DNA of 64,000 bases from Nitrospiraceae bacterium (GTDB lineage Bacteria > Nitrospirota > Nitrospiria > Nitrospirales > Nitrospiraceae): assembly GCA_919902505.1 (NCBI GenBank), contig CAKKRE010000018.1, positions 1-64,000 on the forward strand, given 5' to 3'. The notes under the pieces are model-generated. The model saw only the letters and a list, made by a program, of their open reading frames with translations, had not been told where the DNA came from and made no database searches. Both the position numbers and the translations under genes were made by a program. Within the stretch, counting starts at the first letter, position 1, and each line of letters begins with the position of its first letter. Below are positions 16,966 through 25,030 of the stretch, one piece after another.

Positions 16966-17684
16966 TGCGGATATTCTTAATCGTTGCTGTGCTGCTTATG
17001 AGTGGAATTCCGGCAGTGGCTCAACCGGTGACGCCCGATGAACCGGCGGTCGACCTCCAGTCTCTGCAGGAGGTCCAAGAAGTCGTGAAGAAGATCCAGG
17101 CCCGCTATGAGAAAACCAAGGACTTGCAGGCCTCATTCACGCAAAAAACCAGGATCGAAGGATTTTCGACGCCCGTGATTTCGACCGGACATTTCTATAT
17201 CAAGAAGCCCGGGCGTCTGCGATGGGACTATATCGAACCGGCCACGGAAGAAATTTACGTCAACAAAGACGACGTCAAAATGTATGTGCCGGAGCACAAG
17301 CAGGTGCTGGTGGGCAAGCTCACCTATATGGCCGCTTCCCAGGCGCCGCTGCAATTGCTGCAAGGGGTGGCCAAGCTGGATGAAGAATTCGATATCGAAC
17401 CGACGGCGAACAAGGACCGTGGGGCAGGGGGCATTCTGCTGGTCTCTTTGACTCCGAAGCAGGGGCGGGCCGAACCGGAGCGCGCGATTCAGAAGATTGT
17501 GATCGAAGTACAGCCGAAGACGTACTTCCTCAAGACGATCGCGTTGCATGAGGTCAGCGGCAATATCGCGACCTTTGAGTTTTCAGAATTGAAGCCGAAC
17601 AGCGGACTGAAGGACGACCTATTTGATTTCAAGGCCCCGGCCGATGTAGAAATCGTGAGGGCGCCGGTGCTGAGCAGACCCTAG
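16962..17684 (+). CDS. lolA: outer-membrane lipoprotein carrier protein LolA
   Basis: 240-aa periplasmic LolA-type chaperone, which ferries lipoproteins from LolCDE to the outer membrane. A signal peptide ends near AVAQP. The mature part has the LolA pattern: KTKDLQASFTQKT, then GHFYIKKPGRLRWDY, YVPEHKQVLVG and FEFSELKPNSGL. The ftsK-lolA order with an ATGA overlap is a common bacterial arrangement and supports the call. The C-terminal region lacks an obvious LolB-like lipobox. Confidence 0.88.
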   Translation: MMRIFLIVAVLLMSGIPAVAQPVTPDEPAVDLQSLQEVQEVVKKIQARYEKTKDLQASFTQKTRIEGFSTPVISTGHFYIKKPGRLRWDYIEPATEEIYVNKDDVKMYVPEHKQVLVGKLTYMAASQAPLQLLQGVAKLDEEFDIEPTANKDRGAGGILLVSLTPKQGRAEPERAIQKIVIEVQPKTYFLKTIALHEVSGNIATFEFSELKPNSGLKDDLFDFKAPADVEIVRAPVLSRP

Positions 17685-17728
17685 TTCTCGACATCCGTGA
17701 CGCGTAAAACGTACCTCGCGGGGACGCA

Positions 17729-17806
17729 GAGCGTATGGCTGATGGCGTATAGCTGATAGCCCTCTCTCTTTCGGACCATACGCTACGTGCTATACGCCAT
17801 ACGCTC
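17729..17806. repeat. palindromic intergenic repeat, GCGTATGGC family (copy 1)
   Basis: The outer arms GAGCGTATGGC (17729-17739) and GCCATACGCTC (17796-17806) are perfect inverted repeats. A second pair, TGGCGTATAGC (17743-17753) and GCTATACGCCA (17789-17799), lies inside and overlaps them. A related element lies at 57842-57920. It occupies most of the 168-nt gap before the oxygenase gene. Confidence 0.65.
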
Positions 17807-17852
17807 ATTCATCCGGACAAGATACGAACGACGCTTCACGAAAGGCGAAGGT

Positions 17853-18614
17853 ATGAGCCCAACCTGTACAAGCAGCGTGACCGAGGCGGTGGAGCGGGCG
17901 ATCGCGGCGTTGGATCTCGACCGGCTTGAGCGGGAATATTGGGCTCAGAACGAATTCCTGTATATCCCGGAGTTTTTGCCGCGCGATTTTGTGGAGGCCA
18001 CCCTGGCTCAGCAAGCCCAGATGCTCAAGTCAGGGTTGAACCGCAATTATATTCCCGGGCATAAGAAGGGCGGCAGTGTCGGCTATTATGCCGTGATGGA
18101 GAAAGCGCCGCAGTTCATCGACCTGTATCGCTCGGATGCCTTTCGGGCGATGCTCAATCGGTTGACCAAGGTGAATTTGCTGCTCTGTCCCGACAACGAT
18201 CCCCATTCCTGTGCGCTCTATTACTATACGGAAGCCGGCGATCACATCGGGTATCACTACGATACGTCCTACTACAAAGGCGCCCGGTACACCATTCTGA
18301 TGGGGTTGCTCGATCGGTCCTCGCAGTGCCGCTTAGTCTGCGATCTTTTCAAAGATGTGCCGGGGAAACAACCGGTGCACCGTGAATTGGCGACTGCGCC
18401 AGGCGATCTGGTGATCTTCAATGGCGACAAGCTCTGGCATGCCGTCACGCCGCTCGGAGAGCAGGAAGAGCGGATCGTGCTGACCATGGAGTATGTGACG
18501 AATCCCGATATGGGCGCGTTCAAGCGCCTGTATTCCAATCTGAAAGATTCATTCGCCTATTTCGGGTTGCGCTCGGTGTTTAAGCGGGCGTACGCTCCTC
18601 GCTCACAGTCCTGA
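17853..18614 (+). CDS. 2OG-Fe(II) oxygenase-like protein
   Basis: 253-aa double-stranded beta-helix oxygenase candidate. The start at ATG 17853 follows GAAGG; an upstream frame to 17787 runs through the palindromic repeat and is unlikely. The iron-binding facial triad can be read as HYD in GYHYDTSYY and a distal His in KLWHAVTPLGEQEERIV, where the following Arg would bind 2-oxoglutarate. The protein lacks a signal peptide. The substrate is unknown; small-molecule or lipid hydroxylation are both possible. It is monocistronic and convergent with the kinase gene at 18696. Confidence 0.75.
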   Translation: MSPTCTSSVTEAVERAIAALDLDRLEREYWAQNEFLYIPEFLPRDFVEATLAQQAQMLKSGLNRNYIPGHKKGGSVGYYAVMEKAPQFIDLYRSDAFRAMLNRLTKVNLLLCPDNDPHSCALYYYTEAGDHIGYHYDTSYYKGARYTILMGLLDRSSQCRLVCDLFKDVPGKQPVHRELATAPGDLVIFNGDKLWHAVTPLGEQEERIVLTMEYVTNPDMGAFKRLYSNLKDSFAYFGLRSVFKRAYAPRSQS

Positions 18615-18695
18615 CATCCATCCTTCGCTGCTGCAAGCTTGCCGACCGACTCCTTCGCGTGTGTCTTCTCGTCAGGCCGCAATGGAATCACGACA

Positions 18696-21446
18696 TCATC
18701 GTGGCGGTTCCTCTTCCTGAGCGAGTGCCGGAAACCGTAACCGGAAGGTGGTGCCTCCGCCTTCGGTGCTGTCTACCGTGATGGTTCCGGCATATTTAGT
18801 CACGATCTTGTGCACGATGCTGAGTCCGAGTCCCGTCCCTTTGCCGGCTGTTTTGGTGGTGAAGAACGGATCGAAAATCCTCGGCCGGATGGAAGCCGGG
18901 ATGCCCGGGCCGGTATCGGCAATGGTCACCTGGATCCATCTGCCGTCCTGACCGGTCGTTAACGTCAAGCAGCCGATCCCTTCCATGGCCTGGGTGGCGT
19001 TGCTGATCAAGTTGACAAACACCTGATCGATTTCTCCCTTTCGCGCGCGAAGAAACACAGGGGCTTCGAACTGTGTGGCGATCTCCACTCGGCCGAAATG
19101 AGGCCCTCGCCGGACCATCTTGACCGCCTCGAGCAAACGCTCCGCCACATCGATCTCCGTTTCTCCATCTTTCCCGGCCGCGCGGGCATAGCCGGCGAAG
19201 TCCCGCACGACGGTGGAGACGTGACGGGCGTAGCCCACAATATCGGCGGCAAACTGTTTTACCGTGTCCGGATCGTCCTCATCCAGGATCAACTCGGCCA
19301 TGCTGAGAATAGCTTGGGCCGGGTTGTTGATTTCGTGCGCCATACCGGACACCATGGTGCCAAGGCTGGAGAGTTTTTCAGCCTGGATCAGTTCATCCTG
19401 GAGTTGTTTGTCGTCGGTGATATCCCACAACAGGATGCCTACTTGATACTGCGGGGAGTCCGGGGTCGAGACCGGAAAAAACCGATAGCGATACAACCGT
19501 GTGGCGACTTCGCACTCACGTTCAGAGAGCCGATGAGGCGAGTCTGCCGTGTGCGTGCTCCATTCCACCACCAGCTGTTGAAGCGCGGACTCGCTGAGGG
19601 AAAGACATTCGCGCAGAGGACGGCCGATCAGCGATTCTCCGGGAGGCGCAAAATACTGCTGGGCCAGCGCATTGGCATACTGAACGTGCCAGTCGCTTCC
19701 GCACAGGAAAATCGCGCCGGGCAGACTCGCCAGCAGGCTCTGAGTCATGCGATGCGCCGCACGTAATGCCTGCGCGGCTCCTGTGCGATCGATGAACTGT
19801 CCGATCTTCATGCCGGTGTCGGCGAGGATCTGAATCAGGTGGCTGTCGGAGGCCCGCCGCTGTTCGGTATACAACTCAAGCACTCCGTGGATGGTGCTGC
19901 CGGTCCGGATGGGGACGATGCAGGCCCCGTGAATACCCAGGCGAGAGGCGGTCGGTGCGCGGGTGAATCGGGAATCCGCCAAGACGTCCGGTATCCAGAG
20001 CGGGAGTTTGGAGGCCCAGGCGATGCCGGGGAAATCCATCCCCGGCGGGAACTCACTGTTGCGACAGACCGAGAGAAACTCATCCCATCGATGCGATGGG
20101 CGGACCCAGCTTCCCTGACACGTCAGCTGGTCTCCCATCGGCCCGCATTGCCACAAGAGCGCCATATCCCACGGACCCATTGTGCCTGCGACGTGGAGCA
20201 GTTGCGGGATGGCTTCTTCGACGGTGCCGGCTTGCGCGAGGATATGGCTGACGGAGAGTTGTGCCTGCCGTAGGCCCTCCTGCTGTTTGTGAGCGCTGAT
20301 GTCCTGGAAGACCACGACTGCGCTGACCGGCCGGTCTCGCTCACGGATGGGACTGATGACGTATTGGACAGGAAACAGCGAGCCGTCCTTCCTGGCGAAG
20401 GTCTCGTTTTGGATGCGGTGAATGGCCCCGTCATGAAGCGCCGCGCAGAGACAGAAAGGGTCTGAGGAGTACACCGCATTGTCGTTGCCGGTTCGATAGA
20501 GGAGCGGTGCCAACGGTTTGCCGATCAGCTCGGCCGCGCTCCATCCGAGCATCCGCGCCGCGGTGGCGTTGACGAAGGTGGCGCATCCTTGCGGGTCTAG
20601 TCCGAAGATGCCTTCCCCGGCGCTGTCGAGAATCAGCGCGTTCTGATGGCTCAACCTGACGACAGACTCTTCGGCACGTTTGCGCCGCGCAATATTGCGA
20701 ATGATGCCGCTGAAGAACATCCCTTCACTCGCGCGCCAGGATGCCAGCGAGAGCTCAATCGGGAATTCGTCTCCGGTTTTGGTCAGACCCACGAGCTCGA
20801 TGGTGTGCCCGATGACCGTGGCTGTTCCACCCTGGGCGAGGCGCGTGATGCCGGCCGTGTGCGCGGCGCGAAACCGTTCCGGCATCAAGATGGTCAGCGG
20901 GCGCCCAAGGGCCTCTTCTTTGGTGTGCCCGAACATTCGCTCGGCGGCGCCGTTCCACCAGATGATGAGGCCGCTCTGGTCGGCGAGCACCATGGCGTCG
21001 GTCGCCGACTCCACCAACGCCCGGAAGCGTTCTTCGCTGGCCTGCAGCGCCTCCTCTACATGCTCGGCCCGGACGGTCAGCCCTTTCACCGAGACGGCCC
21101 GGCGAAGGATGGCTTTGAGTTCTTGGGAATTATACGGCTTGGTCAGATACGCGAAGGCTCCTTTGGCCAGAGAGCCGATCGTGTTTTCAGGCGTGACGTT
21201 TCCGGTCAGGATGATGACGGGGAGACTCGCATCCAGTTCCATGAGCACTTTCAAGACCGAGAGTCCGTTGATGTCGGGCAATTGGATGTCGAGGAGCGCC
21301 GCGTCGTAGCGCGTCTGTTTGGCTTGTTGAAGAGCGTCGGTTCCGGAAGCGGCGCTGTGCACCAGGTATCCCTCGTGACCCAACATGTCCGTGAGAGATT
21401 CCCGGATATCCGGATCGTCATCGACAATGAGAACGGGAGGGCGCAT
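18696..21446 (-). CDS. hybrid sensor histidine kinase, REC-PAS-PAS-GAF-PAS-HisKA-HATPase
   Basis: 916-aa cytoplasmic sensor kinase with an N-terminal receiver (VDDDPD acidic pocket, phospho-Asp in LLDIQLPD, Lys in LTKPYN). Then come two PAS domains, a GAF-like region (about residues 400-540), another PAS, a HisKA with HEINNP and an HATPase with NLISNATQAM, DTGPGIP and GTGLGLSI. Placing the receiver first means its kinase activity may be gated by another kinase. The first 250 residues closely parallel those of the 1040-aa protein at 25031-28153. A sigma-54-type promoter (21509-21494) and a GTATC-N6-GATAC-like site (21634-21649) lie upstream. Confidence 0.9.
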   Translation of the reverse strand: MRPPVLIVDDDPDIRESLTDMLGHEGYLVHSAASGTDALQQAKQTRYDAALLDIQLPDINGLSVLKVLMELDASLPVIILTGNVTPENTIGSLAKGAFAYLTKPYNSQELKAILRRAVSVKGLTVRAEHVEEALQASEERFRALVESATDAMVLADQSGLIIWWNGAAERMFGHTKEEALGRPLTILMPERFRAAHTAGITRLAQGGTATVIGHTIELVGLTKTGDEFPIELSLASWRASEGMFFSGIIRNIARRKRAEESVVRLSHQNALILDSAGEGIFGLDPQGCATFVNATAARMLGWSAAELIGKPLAPLLYRTGNDNAVYSSDPFCLCAALHDGAIHRIQNETFARKDGSLFPVQYVISPIRERDRPVSAVVVFQDISAHKQQEGLRQAQLSVSHILAQAGTVEEAIPQLLHVAGTMGPWDMALLWQCGPMGDQLTCQGSWVRPSHRWDEFLSVCRNSEFPPGMDFPGIAWASKLPLWIPDVLADSRFTRAPTASRLGIHGACIVPIRTGSTIHGVLELYTEQRRASDSHLIQILADTGMKIGQFIDRTGAAQALRAAHRMTQSLLASLPGAIFLCGSDWHVQYANALAQQYFAPPGESLIGRPLRECLSLSESALQQLVVEWSTHTADSPHRLSERECEVATRLYRYRFFPVSTPDSPQYQVGILLWDITDDKQLQDELIQAEKLSSLGTMVSGMAHEINNPAQAILSMAELILDEDDPDTVKQFAADIVGYARHVSTVVRDFAGYARAAGKDGETEIDVAERLLEAVKMVRRGPHFGRVEIATQFEAPVFLRARKGEIDQVFVNLISNATQAMEGIGCLTLTTGQDGRWIQVTIADTGPGIPASIRPRIFDPFFTTKTAGKGTGLGLSIVHKIVTKYAGTITVDSTEGGGTTFRLRFPALAQEEEPPR

Positions 21447-21493
21447 GGTGCGACTGCTCCGGATTGTGAGAAGTCTTCACGGTTTGCTGTGAG

Positions 21494-21509
21494 GGCAATA
21501 CCTATGCCA
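21494..21509 (-). promoter_or_regulatory. sigma-54 promoter of hybrid kinase gene
   Basis: On the minus strand TGGCAT-AGGTA-TTGCC, i.e. GG-N10-GC with the -24 GG at 21508-21507 and the -12 GC at 21496-21495. The expected start is about 21484, 38 nt before the ATG at 21446. Confidence 0.6.
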
Positions 21510-21633
21510 CCGGTGGGCCGATGAAGCGTGAGACTGCAGAGGGGGAACCTATTGATTCTGTGAGGAACAGCGAGAGAGGGGAAGGTCCGTGCGGTATGGG
21601 TGCAGCCAGGCGGTGCTCAAATAAATGCGGGGT

Positions 21634-21649
21634 TTATCGGATCGGATAC
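21634..21649. promoter_or_regulatory. GTATC-N6-GATAC-type site upstream of hybrid kinase
   Basis: TTATC-GGATCG-GATAC, one mismatch from the palindrome GTATC-N6-GATAC found at other sigma-54-like promoters in this window. It lies about 150-165 nt upstream of the predicted start, a usual enhancer distance. No second copy is seen 21 nt away. Confidence 0.45.
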
Positions 21650-21689
21650 AGCGGCGAAGAGAGCTGTGGTAGGACCGGCTGACTTGTAG

Positions 21690-24005
21690 TCATGCCTTCG
21701 ATGCGGGTGAGTTGTCGAGCGGCAAGGTGAAATAAAACTGGGTTCCGACTTCCAGCCGGCTGTCCACCCACATCTGCCCTCCGTGCAGGGTCACCAGACT
21801 TTTGGTGATGAAGAGCCCGAGTTGGGCCCCCTGCGAAGTCGGCATGGCTGACTCGACCTTTGCGAATTCGTTAAAGACGTGGGGTAACTCGTTAGGCGCA
21901 ATTCCGCATCCGGTGTCGGCTACGGTGATCTGGGCGAAGTTCGCGTCGCGGACGCTGCAGCTCACCGAGACCTGTCCGGATTTCGGGGTGAATTTGATGG
22001 CGTTGCCGACAAGATTGAAAAGTATCTGTTCCAGCTTGTCGCGGTCGGCTCGCACCGTGATCGGCTGTTCGCAAGGCAGCACTTCGAGCGTGATGGATTT
22101 TTCTGCGGCGAGCGTCTGAATGCTCTCCACCACATCTCGGACGAACGCGTCGATCTGCAGCGATTCGGGCTTGATCTCGATCCGTCCGACATCCAGGCGG
22201 GACCAGTCCAGTAGTTGGTTGATGATTCGTGTGAGTCGATCCACATTGTGTTTCACCCGCTGCAGGTAGTGCTCCTGTCGTTCGGAGAGTTGCCCGGTCA
22301 GCCCGTCTAGCATGTTCTCGACGAACCCTTTGATGGAGGTCATCGGCGTGCGTAATTCATGCGAGGCGACCGACACAAATTTCGAGCGCCGTTGGTCGTG
22401 CTCCTGAAGGCGCTCGTTCACCGTTTGCAGTTCGTGCGTGCGTTCCTGCACGCGTCGTTCGAGGTGGTCCGTCAATGTGGCCAGTTCGGTATAGGCGCGC
22501 GCATTGTCCACGGCAACCGCCACGTGGCTCGCAATGGTCATCATGAGATCCAGATCTTCTTGGGTGCAAGGCTGGGTTCCACGGTCGGCGCCCAAGAACC
22601 CGAGAATCCGTTGTTGGCTGCGGAGGGGGACGCCGACGAAGGAAAAGATCCCGGTTCGACGAAGGAGAGTCAGCACAGCCGGAGTGACCCGGTTGGCGAC
22701 CGCCTCCACGTTCGATATCAGAACCGGTTTGCCTCGAATCAACATTTCCGCGACAAATTTGTCGTCATCCTGCACCGGGATGACAATTCGCCGGGCCATC
22801 TCTTCTATCTCTGGGGGCATTCCGAGGACCTGTTCGACCGTCGCGTTTCCCCGCTCCTTGTCCCACAAAAACAGGGCCATCCGAGCGAAGCCGAGATTCT
22901 CATTGAGTAATTGTAATATCGTCGAGAGAAGCCGATCCAAGTTCAGGGTCGAGGTGATCGCGGCGCTGGACTGATTCAAGGTCGTCAGTTGTGCGACATG
23001 TCGCCGGATGGTTTCAAGGTTGGCGGAGATGGCCTGGTTGCGCTCCTGCAGGGATTTGGTCATCAAATTGAACAGCGCCGTCAGTTGGCCGACTTCGTCC
23101 TGCGTCGTCGGAACGACAAAGGTGGAAAGATCGCCCTCGCTGACTTTGCGCGCGCCTGCGGCGAGATGGCGCAAGGGGGTGATGATCCGGCGGGCCAGCA
23201 GATTCGTGCAGAGAATGCCTGCCGTGATGATGCCAAGGGTGAGCAGGAGAAAGTTTCGCAGAACCGTCGCCAGTTCTCGTTGCATCGGCACCTCGGTCAA
23301 GCCGATTTGGACGACTCCGAAGGCCTGAGGGGTGGTCGGTGCGTTCGCCGCTTTGCGCGTTTCTTCCTCCTGGAGCGCCAGCGCCTCCAGGCGGGATTCC
23401 GAGCGCTTCATCACCGGGATGGCAAAATCGTAGAACGTTTCTTCGTGAATGCCTGATGTTGAAATAGGAAGGGTCGAGTCTTTCTCCCGGAGGGGAATTG
23501 TGTCCGCACCGCTGAGCCTGAGGCGCGTGATGGTCGGCTCCGTGCCTGAATGCTTGATCACCGCGTCCGCAATGTCGGGCCGCGGATAAAAAGGTCGTGC
23601 TGCCGATCGGACGGGTCCGAGCGGGCTGTCGAGTTTGCCTTTGCTCTTTGCGGCGAGGATCTGGCCGTCTGCGCCGGTGATCAGCGCATAGACCACCTCG
23701 TCGACCCCCATGACACCGTCGATGAACTGCTCCAGGATGACTCGTTCCTCGATGATGATGCCGTATCGTACGTTGTGGGCGAGATTCTTGACCAGAATGG
23801 TTCCGAGATCTTGCACCCGTTCGGTCATGGCGATGCGTTTACTGTGAACGAAGTACCAACTCATTCCCGAGCAGGTCAGAATAATGATCAAGCTGAAAAA
23901 TACGACGAACTTCGTCCTGAGACTGATAAATCGTCCCGGGCCGCTCGGGTACAACGAGGGTGAGGTGAGGTAGTGCGCGAGGCCTTTCACGGTGGGTCCT
24001 TTCAT
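21690..24005 (-). CDS. membrane sensor histidine kinase with HAMP and GAF
   Basis: 771-aa inner-membrane kinase. TM1 is near residues 30-47, followed by a periplasmic sensor region of about 190 residues, TM2 near residues 240-262, HAMP, GAF (about 350-500), HisKA with SHELRTPMTSIKG and HATPase with NLVGNAIKFTP and DTGCGIAP. The second glycine box is degenerate (GAQLGLFITKSL). The ATG at 24005 overlaps the stop of the binding-protein gene by one nucleotide (TGATG), so synthesis is coupled. It probably reads the state of that periplasmic binding protein. No dedicated response regulator is adjacent. Confidence 0.88.
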   Translation of the reverse strand: MKGPTVKGLAHYLTSPSLYPSGPGRFISLRTKFVVFFSLIIILTCSGMSWYFVHSKRIAMTERVQDLGTILVKNLAHNVRYGIIIEERVILEQFIDGVMGVDEVVYALITGADGQILAAKSKGKLDSPLGPVRSAARPFYPRPDIADAVIKHSGTEPTITRLRLSGADTIPLREKDSTLPISTSGIHEETFYDFAIPVMKRSESRLEALALQEEETRKAANAPTTPQAFGVVQIGLTEVPMQRELATVLRNFLLLTLGIITAGILCTNLLARRIITPLRHLAAGARKVSEGDLSTFVVPTTQDEVGQLTALFNLMTKSLQERNQAISANLETIRRHVAQLTTLNQSSAAITSTLNLDRLLSTILQLLNENLGFARMALFLWDKERGNATVEQVLGMPPEIEEMARRIVIPVQDDDKFVAEMLIRGKPVLISNVEAVANRVTPAVLTLLRRTGIFSFVGVPLRSQQRILGFLGADRGTQPCTQEDLDLMMTIASHVAVAVDNARAYTELATLTDHLERRVQERTHELQTVNERLQEHDQRRSKFVSVASHELRTPMTSIKGFVENMLDGLTGQLSERQEHYLQRVKHNVDRLTRIINQLLDWSRLDVGRIEIKPESLQIDAFVRDVVESIQTLAAEKSITLEVLPCEQPITVRADRDKLEQILFNLVGNAIKFTPKSGQVSVSCSVRDANFAQITVADTGCGIAPNELPHVFNEFAKVESAMPTSQGAQLGLFITKSLVTLHGGQMWVDSRLEVGTQFYFTLPLDNSPASKA

Positions 24006-24973
24006 CAATAGAGCTCGTCGGCCTTTTCCTCGAGGTCTCTGGGGATCTCGATGTCGAGGAACTTGGCGGTTTTACGATTCAGACTCATTTCGATACGGTC
24101 CGGGTGTAACGGTTTGGCGGGGAGTGAGACGTGACCCTCCAGGATCTTGCGGGTGAGTTGCCCGGCCTGCCGTCCGATATCGCTATAGTTGACCGAGAGG
24201 CACAGCAGGGCCCCGCTTCGGGCGAACTCGCGTGAAAACCCGACCACCGGCACGCGTCCTTCCAATGCGGTATTCAAGATAAACCGCAGCGATTCATCGG
24301 TGAGCACGGTGGAGTCAGGGACGAGCCACAATGCATCGATCGACGGCAGCAAGGTGCGCAGAGCGCCAGGCACATCCCGCTCGCTGTTGAGTTGGATCGG
24401 GACAAGGTCTGTCCCGTTGGATTTGAGCAGTCGCCGCGCGTCTTCGATCAGCGTCGCGGTCTTGGATGGATCGTACAAGGTGCCGACGTGTTTGAGACGA
24501 GGCAGCAGGGATTTAATTATGGTGAGCTGCCGCTCCATTGGAATTTCCATGAGCACGCCCGTGATGTTGAAGGCGTTGAGCCCATACTTGGACGGGTCCA
24601 GCACCATAGCGTAGACCACTGGAATGTCGACGATCTCGAGTTGTGCCGCCTTCGCTGCCTTCAACCCGACAGCGAACACCAATGCCGGGTCGGCTGCACG
24701 GACCTTGCGGGCCAGTTTCCGTCCCTTCTCCAAATCACCTTGTAAATCATATTCGGCGAGCACGACGTCGTGTGGAAGGGCGGCTTTGAAGCCGCTGACG
24801 GCTTGGTTATAGGCGGCGATGTCCGACGACTTGAGAATGACGACGTCCATTGCCGAAGCCAGACCGGTACTGAAGAGTAAGCAGACAAGGGCGGCGATGG
24901 TCCAACTCAGCCTCTGCCGATACCGATCGGCAGGCCCAGTGGTGAACGGTGATTGTACGAATGGGAACGTCAC
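24005..24973 (-). CDS. ABC-type periplasmic binding protein (ABC_sub_bind family)
   Basis: 322-aa exported binding protein of the ABC_sub_bind family. The start is a GTG at 24973 with a long basic n-region and a signal peptide core ending near LASAMDVVIL. The two-lobe pattern is typical, with AYNQAVSGFKAAL, ALVFAVGLKAAKAA, DIPVVYAMVLDPS, ALWLVPDSTVLTDESLRFIL and PVVGFSREFARSGALL. No permease or ATPase gene is near, and it is translationally coupled to a membrane histidine kinase. A sensory co-receptor role is therefore more likely than transport. The ligand is unknown. Confidence 0.85.
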   Translation of the reverse strand: MTFPFVQSPFTTGPADRYRQRLSWTIAALVCLLFSTGLASAMDVVILKSSDIAAYNQAVSGFKAALPHDVVLAEYDLQGDLEKGRKLARKVRAADPALVFAVGLKAAKAAQLEIVDIPVVYAMVLDPSKYGLNAFNITGVLMEIPMERQLTIIKSLLPRLKHVGTLYDPSKTATLIEDARRLLKSNGTDLVPIQLNSERDVPGALRTLLPSIDALWLVPDSTVLTDESLRFILNTALEGRVPVVGFSREFARSGALLCLSVNYSDIGRQAGQLTRKILEGHVSLPAKPLHPDRIEMSLNRKTAKFLDIEIPRDLEEKADELY

Positions 24974-25030
24974 AGTCTGCGTCCTCGTCGATCCAGCCGG
25001 CCCCGTGAGCGATTGCCGAATGTCCCCTGT

